NCBI GenBank assembly: GCA_005777235.1
Contig: SXND01000013.1
Coordinates: 1-51,688, forward strand
DNA length: 51,688 bases
Origin: Pseudomonadota bacterium
Lineage (GTDB): Bacteria > Tectomicrobia > Entotheonellia > Entotheonellales > Entotheonellaceae
Direction of reading: 5' to 3'
The position numbers were made by a program, and so were the translations under genes. A model generated the notes under the pieces. That model worked only from the letters and a program-made list of their open reading frames with translations, was not told the origin of the DNA and ran no database searches. This document shows positions 42,179 through 51,574 of this stretch, in pieces (position 1 is the first letter of the stretch; each line of letters begins with the position of its first letter).

Positions 42179-43906
42179 ATGAAGCGTGTGTTCCAGACAG
42201 CGCTGGGAATGCTGTGTTTCCTAGCCGTAGTGTCTGTTGCTGTGGCTCAGCAAACGCCACAGCCCGTCGTACGATTAGGCAATTGGATCGAAGTCGGCAA
42301 CGATGTGTTTATGCATATCATTGCCACCGCGGATATCCGCTATAAAACGTCGCACAATGCGGATTTTGAGAGCCGGGTGCGTGACCGAGCCCTCAGTCGC
42401 AACCCGTCCAACACCGCACAGCACGAGCAGGAAGGCGATCTGAGCTATGCGGAGTTGCGGTTTGGGGTGGATTTCCGGTACCAGAAAAACCTCAATTTCC
42501 ATCTACTCTTCGAAAACCAGTCGATCTTTGATGGCAACCTCATTGATGATCGCGCCAACACCAGTAACCCTGGCGGTACCGATGTCTTTGGCCGTGCCGC
42601 CTCCACGGAAAACCCCGGTTTTCGTGTGGAACGCTTCACGATCCGCTATCAGTTCCCAGGCACGCCAATCCTCCTACATGTGGGCCCTGACCTGTGGGCT
42701 GTGAGTCAAGCGGGTATCCTGTCCAATGACAACCCACGGATCGCCGTTGAGGGCAACTTTGGCAAGCTCAAGGTGTGGGCCTCCGCGGTGATCGAACGCG
42801 AATCACAGCGTCTGGGACTACAAAACGACAATGACTCGATGTACTACGTGTTCGGCGGGATCTACGACGCGAAACCGCACAAATTCGGTATGGACGTGGT
42901 GTGGTTCCGGGATCGCTTTGCTGGCGCGGATACCGCAGTCGCGGGCAACCGTCCAGATATCGGCTGGACCGGGCAGAAGGTCGACAGCGTGTGGGTCAAC
43001 GCCAGTTGGAGCGGCAAGATGGGGCCCATCCGGGGTCTGGTGCAAGGCAACGTGCTCGTGGGTACGGCACGCGGCAGCACCGTGCGTGGATCCGGGGCCA
43101 CAGGTCTGCCGACCGTCGTGCCCTTGCGGCGTGAGTATGACATCTTCGCTGCGAGTGCGATCGCCTATCTCGAAGCCGAGTTGGGCATGGTACGCCCCTT
43201 CGTCGGGCTGGTCTACGGCTCGGGCGATGGGGATGCGCGTGATAACAAGCTGCATGGTTTCCAGACCCAAAATGTCGCCGACTCGAACGCCATCACCTCA
43301 AACGGCTTCTTTAACCACCTCGATACGAGTGTGGCCTTTGCCCATCGTGACTACTCGTGTCCAGGACTGGCCCAGATTTCGAACGTGACGCAGCCCGCGG
43401 GGACGACTCGCAATCCGTATGCCGTGGGCCGAGCCGTGTTAGGGGCTGGCGGTGGCGGCACCGAATGTTCCCATACTACCTCGAACGTCTACAATTCCCG
43501 CCTTGGCATCACCTCCCACCTCGGCATCCTGACGACCTACTCCAACCCAGGCACGCTGGTCATTCCCGTTGGGATCCGCCTGTTTCCCATGAAGGGGCAT
43601 GAGATCACCGGGTGGTACGTCTATCGCGCCATGATCGACAGCAGTCTCCTGGATACGGCCTTTGCACCAGAATTGCGTGGTCAGAAAATTAGCAAGAGCC
43701 TGTACCACGGCGTTGGGGGCTTCTGGATGTGGACGCTCAATCCGCATTTTGATATCCGCCTTGACGGAGAAATCGGCATTCCAGCTGCAGGCTATAAAGA
43801 CCTTGCCCAACTGGCCGACTGTAATCCAAACGTCGCCGGGACGCAGGCCTGTGACGGTAACGACCCGGCCCTCCGGGCTGGCGTCCGTGTCCGCGCCCGC
43901 TTCTAA
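42179..43906 (+). CDS. Outer-membrane porin-like beta-barrel
   Basis: A 575-residue protein with a signal peptide (MKRVFQTALGMLCFLAVVSV ... A), many alternating-residue strands and a C-terminal Phe (V-R-A-R-F), as required for outer-membrane insertion. It resembles alginate-export/OprP-type barrels of about 500-600 residues. AAGGGGGGAAG sits close before the ATG. Probably a channel for an uncharged or anionic solute. Confidence 0.85.
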   Translation: MKRVFQTALGMLCFLAVVSVAVAQQTPQPVVRLGNWIEVGNDVFMHIIATADIRYKTSHNADFESRVRDRALSRNPSNTAQHEQEGDLSYAELRFGVDFRYQKNLNFHLLFENQSIFDGNLIDDRANTSNPGGTDVFGRAASTENPGFRVERFTIRYQFPGTPILLHVGPDLWAVSQAGILSNDNPRIAVEGNFGKLKVWASAVIERESQRLGLQNDNDSMYYVFGGIYDAKPHKFGMDVVWFRDRFAGADTAVAGNRPDIGWTGQKVDSVWVNASWSGKMGPIRGLVQGNVLVGTARGSTVRGSGATGLPTVVPLRREYDIFAASAIAYLEAELGMVRPFVGLVYGSGDGDARDNKLHGFQTQNVADSNAITSNGFFNHLDTSVAFAHRDYSCPGLAQISNVTQPAGTTRNPYAVGRAVLGAGGGGTECSHTTSNVYNSRLGITSHLGILTTYSNPGTLVIPVGIRLFPMKGHEITGWYVYRAMIDSSLLDTAFAPELRGQKISKSLYHGVGGFWMWTLNPHFDIRLDGEIGIPAAGYKDLAQLADCNPNVAGTQACDGNDPALRAGVRVRARF

Positions 43907-43943
43907 GGAGACGTGCTTCCTTGGCTCCTAGAGCCTATCTCCT

Positions 43944-43969
43944 GTAGGGGGATCGGCCGGTCCCCCTAC
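43944..43969. repeat. 26-bp palindrome, REP-like (second copy of core)
   Basis: GTAGGGGGATCGG is followed by its inverted copy with one difference. The core matches the palindrome at 11257-11280. It lies after the porin gene and may serve as its terminator. Confidence 0.6.
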
Positions 43970-43975
43970 GACAAC

Positions 43976-44018
43976 CGTATGGTCCACGCGGCTCGGCCTG
44001 AGAGCGGTGGACCATACG
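43976..44018. terminator. 12-bp perfect hairpin after the porin gene
   Basis: CGTATGGTCCAC (43976-43987) pairs exactly with GTGGACCATACG (44007-44018). It lies directly after the REP-like palindrome and before the reductase promoter. Confidence 0.5.
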
Positions 44019-44049
44019 CCTACTAGTGTCCTCCATACCTCCAATCGTG

Positions 44050-44055
44050 TATAAT
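44050..44055 (+). promoter_or_regulatory. Consensus -10 box of the aldo/keto reductase gene
   Basis: TATAAT, 37 bases before the ATG at 44093. No good -35 is visible 17 bases upstream, so an activator may be needed. Confidence 0.45.
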
Positions 44056-44092
44056 GACGTGCTCACCCCCTAGATGTGGAAAGGAGACGCCT

Positions 44093-45334
44093 ATGCCGTC
44101 ATCAAGTCATCCTGACGGGCTTGACCGCCGCGCCTTCCTACGCCGGAGTGCGCTGGCCAGCGTTGGGATGGGGTTGTTCTCCAGCGCCGCGCACCCGCAG
44201 GCGCCAGCGCCCGTGAAAACCGAAGTGCGCCGCTATATGCCGCTGGGCACTACGGGCATCAAGATGTCCGATATCTCATTCGGCGCCAGCCGCCTGGGTG
44301 CGGGCGAAGAAGATCTCGTCCGTCATGCCTTGGAACGCGGCGTGAATTATTTTGATACGGCTGAGAGCTACACCGGCGGGGAATCAGAGAGTACCATCGG
44401 ACGTGCCCTCCACGGCAAGCGCGACAAAGTCTACCTTACGTCGAAGGTCAGCGCTGGAGCAACGGAACGCCGGGGCGCGCTGATGGAAACCCTGGAGGGC
44501 AGCCTGCGGCGTTTACGCACGGATTATGTCGATGTCTACTTCAATCACGCCGTCAATGATGTGCAGCGGCTGAAAAATCCCGAGTGGGCCGCTTTCGTTG
44601 AGCAGGCCAAGCGCCAGGGGAAAATCCGCGCCACCGGCATCTCCGGGCACGCCGGCAACCTCATTGCCTGTCTCGACTATGCTCTGCAGGCGGGCAGCGT
44701 TGACGTCATCCTCACCGCCTACAACTTTGGCCAGGATCCCAAATTTTACCAGCGCTTCACCCGTTCCTTGGATTTTGTCGCTCGGCAGCCCGATCTGCCA
44801 CGTGTCCTCAAGCAGGCCAAAGCGCAAGGCATCGGCGTTGTGGCCATGAAAACGCTCATGGGGGCACGCTTGAATGATATGCGTCCCTTTGAAAAGGGCG
44901 GCGCGACCTTTGCGCAGGCGGCTTTCCGCTGGGTGCTCTCGAATCCTGACGTCGATGGTCTCATTATTTCCATGACAAGCCCGGGGCATATTGATGAATA
45001 TCTCGGCGCCTCGGGTTGGCGCGCCGCCTCCCAGGATGACCTCCCCCTGTTACAGCGCTACGCGCAGATGCACAGCACGTCCTATTGCCGCCACGGTTGT
45101 AACGACTGCGAAGGCACGTGCCCAGCCCAGGTGCCCATTGCCGACGTGCTACGTACGCGCATGTACGCCAAGGACTACGGGGATATGCGGCTAGCTCGCA
45201 GTGAATATGCCCTTCTGGGTGCAGGAGCCTCGGCGTGCCTGACGTGTATCCAGCCTCCCTGTGCTGGGGCCTGCACGTATGGATTGCCCATAGAGACCAT
45301 GCTAGCTCCGACCCATAGGCTACTGGTAACGTGA
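44093..45334 (+). CDS. Tat-exported aldo/keto reductase with 4Fe-4S C-terminal domain
   Basis: A 413-residue protein. A twin-arginine signal (D-R-R-A-F-L-R-R-S-A-L-A) starts it, followed by an aldo/keto reductase barrel with the catalytic D and Y in Y-F-D-T-A-E-S-Y, K in L-T-S-K and H in Y-F-N-H. The C-terminal domain carries cysteine clusters C-R-H-G-C-N-D-C-E-G-T-C and C-L-T-C-I-Q-P-P-C-A-G-A-C. Export of an NADPH enzyme is odd, but Tat substrates can fold with cofactor first. GGAAAGGAG precedes the ATG. It overlaps the next gene by one to four bases. Confidence 0.88.
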   Translation: MPSSSHPDGLDRRAFLRRSALASVGMGLFSSAAHPQAPAPVKTEVRRYMPLGTTGIKMSDISFGASRLGAGEEDLVRHALERGVNYFDTAESYTGGESESTIGRALHGKRDKVYLTSKVSAGATERRGALMETLEGSLRRLRTDYVDVYFNHAVNDVQRLKNPEWAAFVEQAKRQGKIRATGISGHAGNLIACLDYALQAGSVDVILTAYNFGQDPKFYQRFTRSLDFVARQPDLPRVLKQAKAQGIGVVAMKTLMGARLNDMRPFEKGGATFAQAAFRWVLSNPDVDGLIISMTSPGHIDEYLGASGWRAASQDDLPLLQRYAQMHSTSYCRHGCNDCEGTCPAQVPIADVLRTRMYAKDYGDMRLARSEYALLGAGASACLTCIQPPCAGACTYGLPIETMLAPTHRLLVT

Positions 45335-46239
45335 TGGACATTGTCCTGACTGGCGCCAATGGCGCCGTTGGCACCGCGCTCCTCGGCCACCTGCGCGCCG
45401 GAGTCCTCGCAGGCACATCCCGGTTACGCGCCCTGGTGCGTCATGCGGCTGGCGCAGCATCTCTCCAGCAGCAGGGTGCAGAGGTCGTCGTCGTTGATTA
45501 TGGCCAGCCACAGGCATTACAGGAAGCGATGGTGGGGGCAGAGGTGGTCGTGCATCTCGCGGGTGCCCTCTTTCCACGACGCGGGGAGACGCTGCAGCAG
45601 GCCAATGTCGACACGACGAGCGCCCTGGTGGCCGCCGCCGCCGCAGTGGGGGTCAAGACGCTGGTGTATCTGAGTTTTCCCGGGGCCGATGAGACGTCAC
45701 AGAATGCGTACCTGCGCACTAAGGGGCTGGCAGAGGCCAGCATTCAACAGTCCGGATGCGCCGGGGCCATCTTCCGGGTGCCAATGATCCTCGGGCCACA
45801 GAGCCCCTCCGCCATGCAACTGCGTCGTATGGCCCGTGCCCCTCTCCTGCCCCTAGTGAGCGGTGGGGCGGTGCGTATCCAGCCCCTCGCCGAAGCGGAC
45901 GTCCTCGCCGCGCTGACGTGGGCGCTCACCACCGCGCCGCACCCGTTGCGCTGTGTCAATCTGGTAGGCCCCGAGACCCTGTCCTACGGTGCACTGGTGC
46001 GTCACGTCGCTGCGCGCTTGGGGCGGCATCCGCGTGTGCTGACGATCCCATGGGGCGCGGCGTGGCTCAGTGCCTGCCTTACGGGTGCCTGCCTCCCAAC
46101 GTTGGGGTGGAACCGTACGGTATTCGATATCTTGTGCCGTGCCCATCTGGCGGATCCTGCGGAAGCGTGCGCCCTGCTGCCCTTTGCCCTCACCCCGCTG
46201 CAGGACGCGCTTGATCACGCCATGTCCGTGCGTGACTGA
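45334..46239 (+). CDS. NAD(P)-dependent epimerase/reductase-like (atypical SDR)
   Basis: A 301-residue protein with an N-terminal Rossmann motif G-A-N-G-A-V-G-T-A-L, V-V-V-H-L-A-G and Y-L-R-T-K-G-L as the extended-SDR Y-x3-K-type region (Y-L-R-T-K). Start GTG 45331 or ATG 45334 overlaps the reductase stop, giving translational coupling. Close relatives include NDUFA9-like and NAD-dependent epimerase groups; the substrate is unknown. Confidence 0.8.
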   Translation: MDIVLTGANGAVGTALLGHLRAGVLAGTSRLRALVRHAAGAASLQQQGAEVVVVDYGQPQALQEAMVGAEVVVHLAGALFPRRGETLQQANVDTTSALVAAAAAVGVKTLVYLSFPGADETSQNAYLRTKGLAEASIQQSGCAGAIFRVPMILGPQSPSAMQLRRMARAPLLPLVSGGAVRIQPLAEADVLAALTWALTTAPHPLRCVNLVGPETLSYGALVRHVAARLGRHPRVLTIPWGAAWLSACLTGACLPTLGWNRTVFDILCRAHLADPAEACALLPFALTPLQDALDHAMSVRD

Positions 46240-46249
46240 AAGGCAGCCA

Positions 46250-47221
46250 ATGAACACACCACCCGTGCCCGAGTCGCCAAGCCAGGGGCAGGTCGCCCCC
46301 CAGGCCACCACTGCCTGGGCGCGGGTCGTGCCCATCGGGCTCACCGTGGTGATTTTTGGCGCGATTTTCTGGCGCATTCCGTTTGGCACGTTTTGGCAGG
46401 CCCTGGGCAAAGCGCAATTGCGGCCTTTCCTGGCGCTCATGGCCGCGTTTTCTTTGTGTTTTTTTTTGTTAGACACCTTCGTGCTGAGCCGGCTGATCCG
46501 CTGGTTCCATGGGCCACTCCCCTACCGCGAGCTCTTGCCAGTACGCGCCGTCACCTATCTGGTGTCCATCATCAATACCCAGCTGGCCCAGGGGGCGCTG
46601 GCCCTGTACATGCACCGACGTTTTCAGACACCACTTGGACAGATTAGCAGTACTGTCGCACTGTTGATTCTCCTCGAGGCGACAAATCTTATCTTATTCG
46701 CCACGAGCGGCTGCCTGGCCTTTCCTGGGGGGATCCCGAGGATCTCGCTCGTATTGCCCATCGCCTTAGGGAGCCTCTGGTGGCTGCTCCTCAGCCTGGC
46801 ACGGGGTAAGGTGGGCCGCCTGGGGCAACGCCTACGGACCCATGTGCTGCTCTCGACCTTTCAACGTGTCCGCGTGCAGCACTGCGCCATAATCCTGGCG
46901 CTGAAGGGGGCCGTATTTTTCCTGGCCTTGCTGGTGCACAATCAGGCCCTGGCCTTTTTCGGCATCCAGATCCCCTTTGGACGTCTGCTGGCCTTCCTGC
47001 CCATGGTCTTTTTGCTAGGGGCTTTACCTGTGACGGTGGCCCATCTTGGTACTTCGCAAGCGGCCTGGATCTTTTTCTTTAGCGCCTATGCTCCCGAGGC
47101 GGATTTGTTGGCCTACAGTCTGGTGTCCCATATGACGTTCATGTTGGCCAATGGAACCTTTGGGCTGTTGTTCTTGCCCCGCGCCTACAGCGACCTCTTC
47201 GGCAGTCCGCGCCACAGTTAG
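46250..47221 (+). CDS. Lysylphosphatidylglycerol synthase-TM/flippase-like membrane protein
   Basis: A 323-residue protein with about 8 helices, matching the UPF0104/LPG synthase transmembrane-domain family: G-T-F-W-Q-A-L, L-P-V-R-A-V-T-Y and G-A-L-P-V-T-V-A-H-L-G-T-S-Q (family G-x-G-x-x-E replaced). Possibly a lipid or polyprenyl carrier flippase. It follows 10 bases after the SDR gene, so it completes the three-gene operon with the reductase. Confidence 0.75.
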   Translation: MNTPPVPESPSQGQVAPQATTAWARVVPIGLTVVIFGAIFWRIPFGTFWQALGKAQLRPFLALMAAFSLCFFLLDTFVLSRLIRWFHGPLPYRELLPVRAVTYLVSIINTQLAQGALALYMHRRFQTPLGQISSTVALLILLEATNLILFATSGCLAFPGGIPRISLVLPIALGSLWWLLLSLARGKVGRLGQRLRTHVLLSTFQRVRVQHCAIILALKGAVFFLALLVHNQALAFFGIQIPFGRLLAFLPMVFLLGALPVTVAHLGTSQAAWIFFFSAYAPEADLLAYSLVSHMTFMLANGTFGLLFLPRAYSDLFGSPRHS

Positions 47222-47295
47222 GGGCGCGGCCCTCCTCCTGGGCGCGCCACATAGGGATGACCCCAAGCCGACGGGGTACGTCCAGGCCCGCGCTG

Positions 47296-48459
47296 CTACC
47301 GCTCATCGTCTTGCCAGCCCATAGTGAACAGGTTATCGAACGCCAGCGCCCACGGGGGCCGCAGGTAGCCCAGGGCTTGCACGTCGTGCAGCCAGGCCCC
47401 CAAGGGGCAGTACCACGTATAGGCGGTACCGCCGGTGAGCTTGCACAGGCGGCTCAGCGCCAACTCCGACAGCCGTGCGATGGATTCTTTGGTCATCAGG
47501 ATAATGCGGCGGTCGATTTCCCCGTGTTCCAACATCTGCAACGTGCCTTCCCAGGCTCGGTCGATGAGAAAGGCCTCTTGCTCCGCCATGGTCCATTCTG
47601 TCTGCTGATAGGCGCGCAGCGCGCTGCCCTGACGGCGACGCTCGCGCAGCCACTGGCGCGTGTACGCCATGGCGGCATCGACCACCCCGACGATCACTGA
47701 GCTGAAAGACATACCCCCCAGGCCACTATTGGCCGCCATGAGTTCGGCTTGATGCCCAGGCCAGGCCACGCGCGTGGCGGGAAAGCCCTGAAACTCAAAA
47801 GCATGGCTGTTGGTCGAACGCATGCCATGGCCGCGCCACGGTGCCGTTAAGCGCATGCCGGTGCTGCCATCCCAGGGCTGGTTGCGCACCTCGAGGAAGA
47901 ACAGATCCGGCGCTGTCTCGCCCTCTGGGATGGCACGGGTGGTCATAAAAGACGTGAGCCCCGAGCCACTGCCAAAATGCTTGTGCCCCGAGATGCGATA
48001 GCGTAGCGAGTCGGGGGCCTCGGGCACACACTGCGAACGTGTCTGGCCAGCATCGCCGCCGCTGCCTGGTTCCGAGACGATGGTGCCCCACCAGGCGCCG
48101 TCAAGCACCGTTTGAAACACCTCGCGGCGCTGTTGCTGCCAGGCGGTGTTATACGGTTCGGGCACCGTGGGAATGCGCCAGGAGGCCAGCACGCCGTGGT
48201 GCATGGCACTGGACAGGGTGATGGAGGGATCGCCTTGCGCCAGGGTGCGCAACAAGGTACAGAGGGGGCGGGCGGACTGCGCCAGGCTTTCCCAGGTGCC
48301 ACCAAATTCTACCGGCACCGCTAGCAGTGGGACGCCGATCTGGCGCAGTTGGGCGTAGTCGGCGGGGTCAGCCGTGGTGCGTTCTTGACGGTCGGCGCGC
48401 TCGGCAGCCCAGGTCTGGGCGAGCGGCGGAATCTGCTCCAAAATGGTAGCGATGTGCAT
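47296..48459 (-). CDS. Acyl-CoA dehydrogenase family protein
   Basis: A 387-residue flavoprotein-like protein with the acyl-CoA dehydrogenase layout: FGG and L-x-L-S near the N-terminus, SEPGSGGD as a cofactor loop, G-H-K-H-F-G-S-G-S-G, and a C-terminal helical domain. It could be a desulfurisation-type (DszC/SfnB-like) flavin monooxygenase rather than a true beta-oxidation enzyme; no catalytic Glu is clear. Adjacent to a sulfite-oxidase-like gene on the same strand, which makes a sulfur link attractive. Confidence 0.7.
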   Translation of the reverse strand: MHIATILEQIPPLAQTWAAERADRQERTTADPADYAQLRQIGVPLLAVPVEFGGTWESLAQSARPLCTLLRTLAQGDPSITLSSAMHHGVLASWRIPTVPEPYNTAWQQQRREVFQTVLDGAWWGTIVSEPGSGGDAGQTRSQCVPEAPDSLRYRISGHKHFGSGSGLTSFMTTRAIPEGETAPDLFFLEVRNQPWDGSTGMRLTAPWRGHGMRSTNSHAFEFQGFPATRVAWPGHQAELMAANSGLGGMSFSSVIVGVVDAAMAYTRQWLRERRRQGSALRAYQQTEWTMAEQEAFLIDRAWEGTLQMLEHGEIDRRIILMTKESIARLSELALSRLCKLTGGTAYTWYCPLGAWLHDVQALGYLRPPWALAFDNLFTMGWQDDER

Positions 48460-48533
48460 GGATGTCCCTCGTGCGGAGCGCTGGTGTCCGGGCAGACCAC
48501 CGGGTCTGCCCGCGAATGCCGACGGTCGTGGTC

Positions 48534-49733
48534 TTACTGGACAGTCACGTCCGTGCTCACAATGGCGCTAAAATTTTTACGCATAAAGTTATAGCGCGGC
48601 GTCTGCGGCTCGACGCGGCCCACTTCATCGGTGGCGCGGGCCATGATGCGATACTGCCCTGGTGTGGCGTCCCACGGCAACGACCAGCGTACCCACAGCC
48701 AGCGCTCGCGTGGTGGCTCGATGTGGGCCGCGTGCCAGGTCTGTCCGCCATCCACGCTGACCTCCACCTGGGTAATAGCCCCGGCGCCGCTCCAGGCGCG
48801 TCCACGGATGACGTGCGTGCCCTGTGGGAGCGTGGTGGCATCGTCGCGTGGGAAGGTGACCAGCGAGCGCACGCCAATGGTGGTGATGAGTTCTTTGTTG
48901 GGGTCATCGGCGCTGTCGCCGTAGTAGTAGAATTGCCAGTGATACCAGCAATCCGGCGAGGCTTCCATAACTTCCAGGCGCTGTAGCCATTTCACCGACC
49001 AGTTGCCCGACCAGCCCGGCACCAGGAGGCGTATCGGAGCGCCGTGCAGATGTTCGAGCGCTTCACCGTTCTGCGCCCAAGCTAAAATGGTGTCGGGATG
49101 CAGGGCTTTTTCAAGCGGTAAACCCTTGTCATAGTAAAACGGCTGGGTGCCTGGTTTGGCAGTCGCCGGGACGCCGCGATCCCAGCCTTCGGCGCGTACA
49201 TGCGCTGCCTTGTGCGTCAGGCCGGCTTGTGCCAGCACCGTCGCCAGGGGCACGCCGGTGAACTCGCCCGCGCTGACAATCATGCCCTCTTCAGCGCGGT
49301 TGGGGCGTGGTCCTGTCCCCTTAAAATATTCAAAGAAATTGGCGTCGCTCCCCGAGCACTCCATCACCGTGCGCACGGTGCGCGCCGGCAGACGGCGCAG
49401 GTCGTCGTAGGTCAGTGTCAGAGGTTTTTTGACCTCGCCATCAAGCGTCATGTGCCAGTCTTCGGCGCGGATGGGTTCCGGCACGGCAAAATGCTGCACG
49501 GTGTAGAACAAATGCGTCGGCGTCATGTGGCCTTCGAGGTCCATGACGGGGGTACGGACGCGCGTGAGGCGCTGCTTGTCGTCGATAAGCACCCGCGGTT
49601 GGGCGGTGTTACGGCTGGGCCAGCCGTTCCAGGTGCTGCGGTCAATGCCATCGGCTTTTGGGGCTGGGGCTGGGGTCGGTGGACGCTGGGTGAACACCGC
49701 ATCGGGAGCGACGTCTTCGGGACGAATAGCCAT
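48534..49733 (-). CDS. Sulfite oxidase-like molybdopterin enzyme
   Basis: A 399-residue protein with an intact molybdopterin domain (H-M-T-L-D-G-E, M-E-C-S-G-S-D with Mo-ligand Cys126, G-A-P-I-R-L-L-V-P-G-W, W-L-x-x-L-E-V) and the C-terminal dimerisation Ig-like domain (Q-V-E-V-S-V-D-G-G-Q-T-W). It resembles SorA/SoxC. No signal peptide is seen, although many relatives are periplasmic. AGGAG is at a long ~9-base spacing before the ATG. An IscB element remnant begins 21 bases upstream, so the native promoter may have been displaced. Confidence 0.9.
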   Translation of the reverse strand: MAIRPEDVAPDAVFTQRPPTPAPAPKADGIDRSTWNGWPSRNTAQPRVLIDDKQRLTRVRTPVMDLEGHMTPTHLFYTVQHFAVPEPIRAEDWHMTLDGEVKKPLTLTYDDLRRLPARTVRTVMECSGSDANFFEYFKGTGPRPNRAEEGMIVSAGEFTGVPLATVLAQAGLTHKAAHVRAEGWDRGVPATAKPGTQPFYYDKGLPLEKALHPDTILAWAQNGEALEHLHGAPIRLLVPGWSGNWSVKWLQRLEVMEASPDCWYHWQFYYYGDSADDPNKELITTIGVRSLVTFPRDDATTLPQGTHVIRGRAWSGAGAITQVEVSVDGGQTWHAAHIEPPRERWLWVRWSLPWDATPGQYRIMARATDEVGRVEPQTPRYNFMRKNFSAIVSTDVTVQ

Positions 49734-49754
49734 GGGGAAGCTCTCCTAAAATTT

Positions 49755-49798
49755 CCGCTGTGGAGACCCCGCGCTTCAGCGGGGGGAGGACACAGCGG
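49755..49798. repeat. Right-end hairpin of the IscB element
   Basis: Outer CCGCTGTG / CACAGCGG (49755-49762, 49791-49798) and inner CCCCGC / GCGGGG (49767-49772, 49779-49784) form a nested stem-loop that contains the stop codon of the IscB remnant, the arrangement of IS200/605-type ends. Confidence 0.55.
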
Positions 49799-50102
49799 TG
49801 CCTGCGTCAGCAGGCAGGGTGTACGTATAGCCATCGGCAGCCCACAGCCGTGTGCAATACTTCTGATGCACACTGGCCTTCTTCCCAGCGATGACCAGGT
49901 CAAACCAGCCACGAGCCTTCACGACGACGCGGCTGGCCCAGGTGCCGGCATACTTCCCGGTGGGCACGACCTCTTTGACGATATCCCCGGTCTGCATGCC
50001 ACCATAGCGTTTCTGCCGGGCACGGTGGGTCTTCGGGAAACCGTGGGCATCGACGCGACACATCTGCCTGGTCCCGTGGCCCATGGCGCGGATGCCTAAT
50101 AT
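49776..50102 (-). pseudogene. iscB: IscB nuclease C-terminal remnant
   Basis: About 110 residues match the tail of IscB (Cas9 ancestor): R-A-M-G-H-G-T-R-Q-M-C-R, H-G-F-P-K, M-Q-T-G-D-I-V-K-E-V-V-P-T-G-K-Y-A-G-T, and Y-C-T-R-L-W-A-A-D-G-Y. The bridge helix, RuvC and HNH parts are missing, so this cannot work as a nuclease. It lies just upstream of the sulfite-oxidase-like gene. Confidence 0.75.
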
Positions 50103-50363
50103 GCTGATGAGGGCCCGCGTAGTGTGTACAATGCCCTCACGTCCCTGGCATTGGGCTGAGGCCTATACTACCGTGCTGGTTGCATGCCATACGGACCCTG
50201 GTGCGGAGCACGCAGTGATATTTTATGCTACAGCGTGACCTTCTCCTATGTCAAGCTATAGCGCCAGCTACGTACCAGAGAGCCTGTGCGGAGGAATCGG
50301 GCGCGGCTTGCAGCATGTCCACGGGGGACAGGTTCCACAATGTTGCGTGCGAAGGGAAGACAC

Positions 50364-51111
50364 ATGGACTTTGGAGTCGCTATTTTCTTTACGGACTATG
50401 CCATGGGGCCGGTGGCGTTGGGCCGTGCGCTGGAGGAACGTGGCTTCGAGTCGCTCTGGGCTCCAGAACACTCGCATATCCCGCTGTCGCGGCAGTCGCC
50501 CTTTCCACAGGGCGGTGATCTGCCGCAGAAATACTACGACGTCATGGACCCATTTGTGACGCTGGCGGCAGCGGCGGCCGCCACCACGCGCCTGAAGGTG
50601 GGCACGGGGATTTGTCTGGTGGTACAGCGTGATCCGATCCAGACGGCCAAGCAGGTGGCCAGCCTGGACCAGACCTCAGAAGGACGTTTCTTGTTTGGTA
50701 TTGGCGCGGGCTGGAATGCCGAGGAAATGGCCGATTACGGCACCGCCTTTGCGTCACGCTTCAAGAATATGCGCGAACGCGTCGAAGCGATGCAAGCGAT
50801 CTGGACGCAGACCAAGCCAGAGTACCATGGGGAGTTCGTGTCCTTCCCGCCGATGATGACCTGGCCGAAACCGGTGCAGAAGCCCCACCCACCCGTGATC
50901 GTCGGTGGGGCCTATCCCTACGGGGCGCGCCGTGCCATTGCCTATGGTAATGGCTGGGTGCCGCATGCGCGCCGTCCGGCGTATGGGGACGTCCTCGGTC
51001 TCCTCCCTGCCTTTCAGGACATGGCCACGGCCGCGGGACGCGATCCGGCCAGCATCCCCATCACCATCTTCGGCGTGGCGGAAGATGGTGACTTGATCAA
51101 ACGCTATCGTC
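50364..51111 (+). pseudogene. Luciferase-like (F420-type) monooxygenase, 3' end interrupted
   Basis: The first ~249 residues match an LLM protein of the F420-dependent kind (MDFGVAIFFTDYAMG, S-L-W-A-P-E-H-S-H, G-A-G-W-N-A-E-E, P-V-I-V-G-G). Homologues run about 280-300 residues; here, after E-D-G-D-L-I-K-R-Y-R-Q, the frame enters the TnpB element and ends at 51263 in meaningless sequence. GAAGGGAAG precedes the ATG at 50364. Confidence 0.75.
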
Positions 51112-51559
51112 AGGTACTCCGCCCTGAAGGACGGAGCTTGTCGCTGGCTTCGCCAACCAGCAGCCAGAGCTGCTGGGGCGGACGAACCGCAACTAGAGGC
51201 CAACTGACTCTGGCCCGGGATCGAATGTTCTTCGCCGCATTGAAGTCGGCATGGGCGGCATAGCCGCACTGTTTGCAGGAGAAACGCGCTTGCGTTGGTC
51301 GATTAGCCTTGGCGATATGTCCACAGACACGACACTCCCGACTGGTGTTACGGGGGTCCACCAACACGACGGGAATGCCTGCCAGCGCAGCTTTATACGC
51401 GACAAAGCAACGGAGCTGGGCAAAGGCCCACCCGCTCCTGGGGGCTCGTTGCGGCTTCCTGAACCGCGTCCGGGTACGAATATGCGTCAAATCTTCCAAC
51501 GCGATACCCTCCCCGTTGCCTGTGGCCGCCGCACCGAGCGCCTTACTTAACTCAAGTTG
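51110..51559 (-). pseudogene. tnpB: TnpB C-terminal remnant (second element)
   Basis: Residues G-I-A-L-E-D-L-T-H-I-R (RuvC Glu), W-A-F-A-Q-L-R-C-F and the zinc finger C-R-V-C-G ... C-K-Q-C-G with A-D-F-N-A-A-K-N-I (RuvC Asp) are clear. The first half, including the RuvC-I Asp, is absent; a TAG at 51560-51562 and a foreign transposase follow upstream. Its right-end hairpin CTCCG...CGGAG (51118-51137) resembles that of the 40-kb element. Confidence 0.8.
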
Positions 51560-51574
51560 CTACCTACAGGCTTC

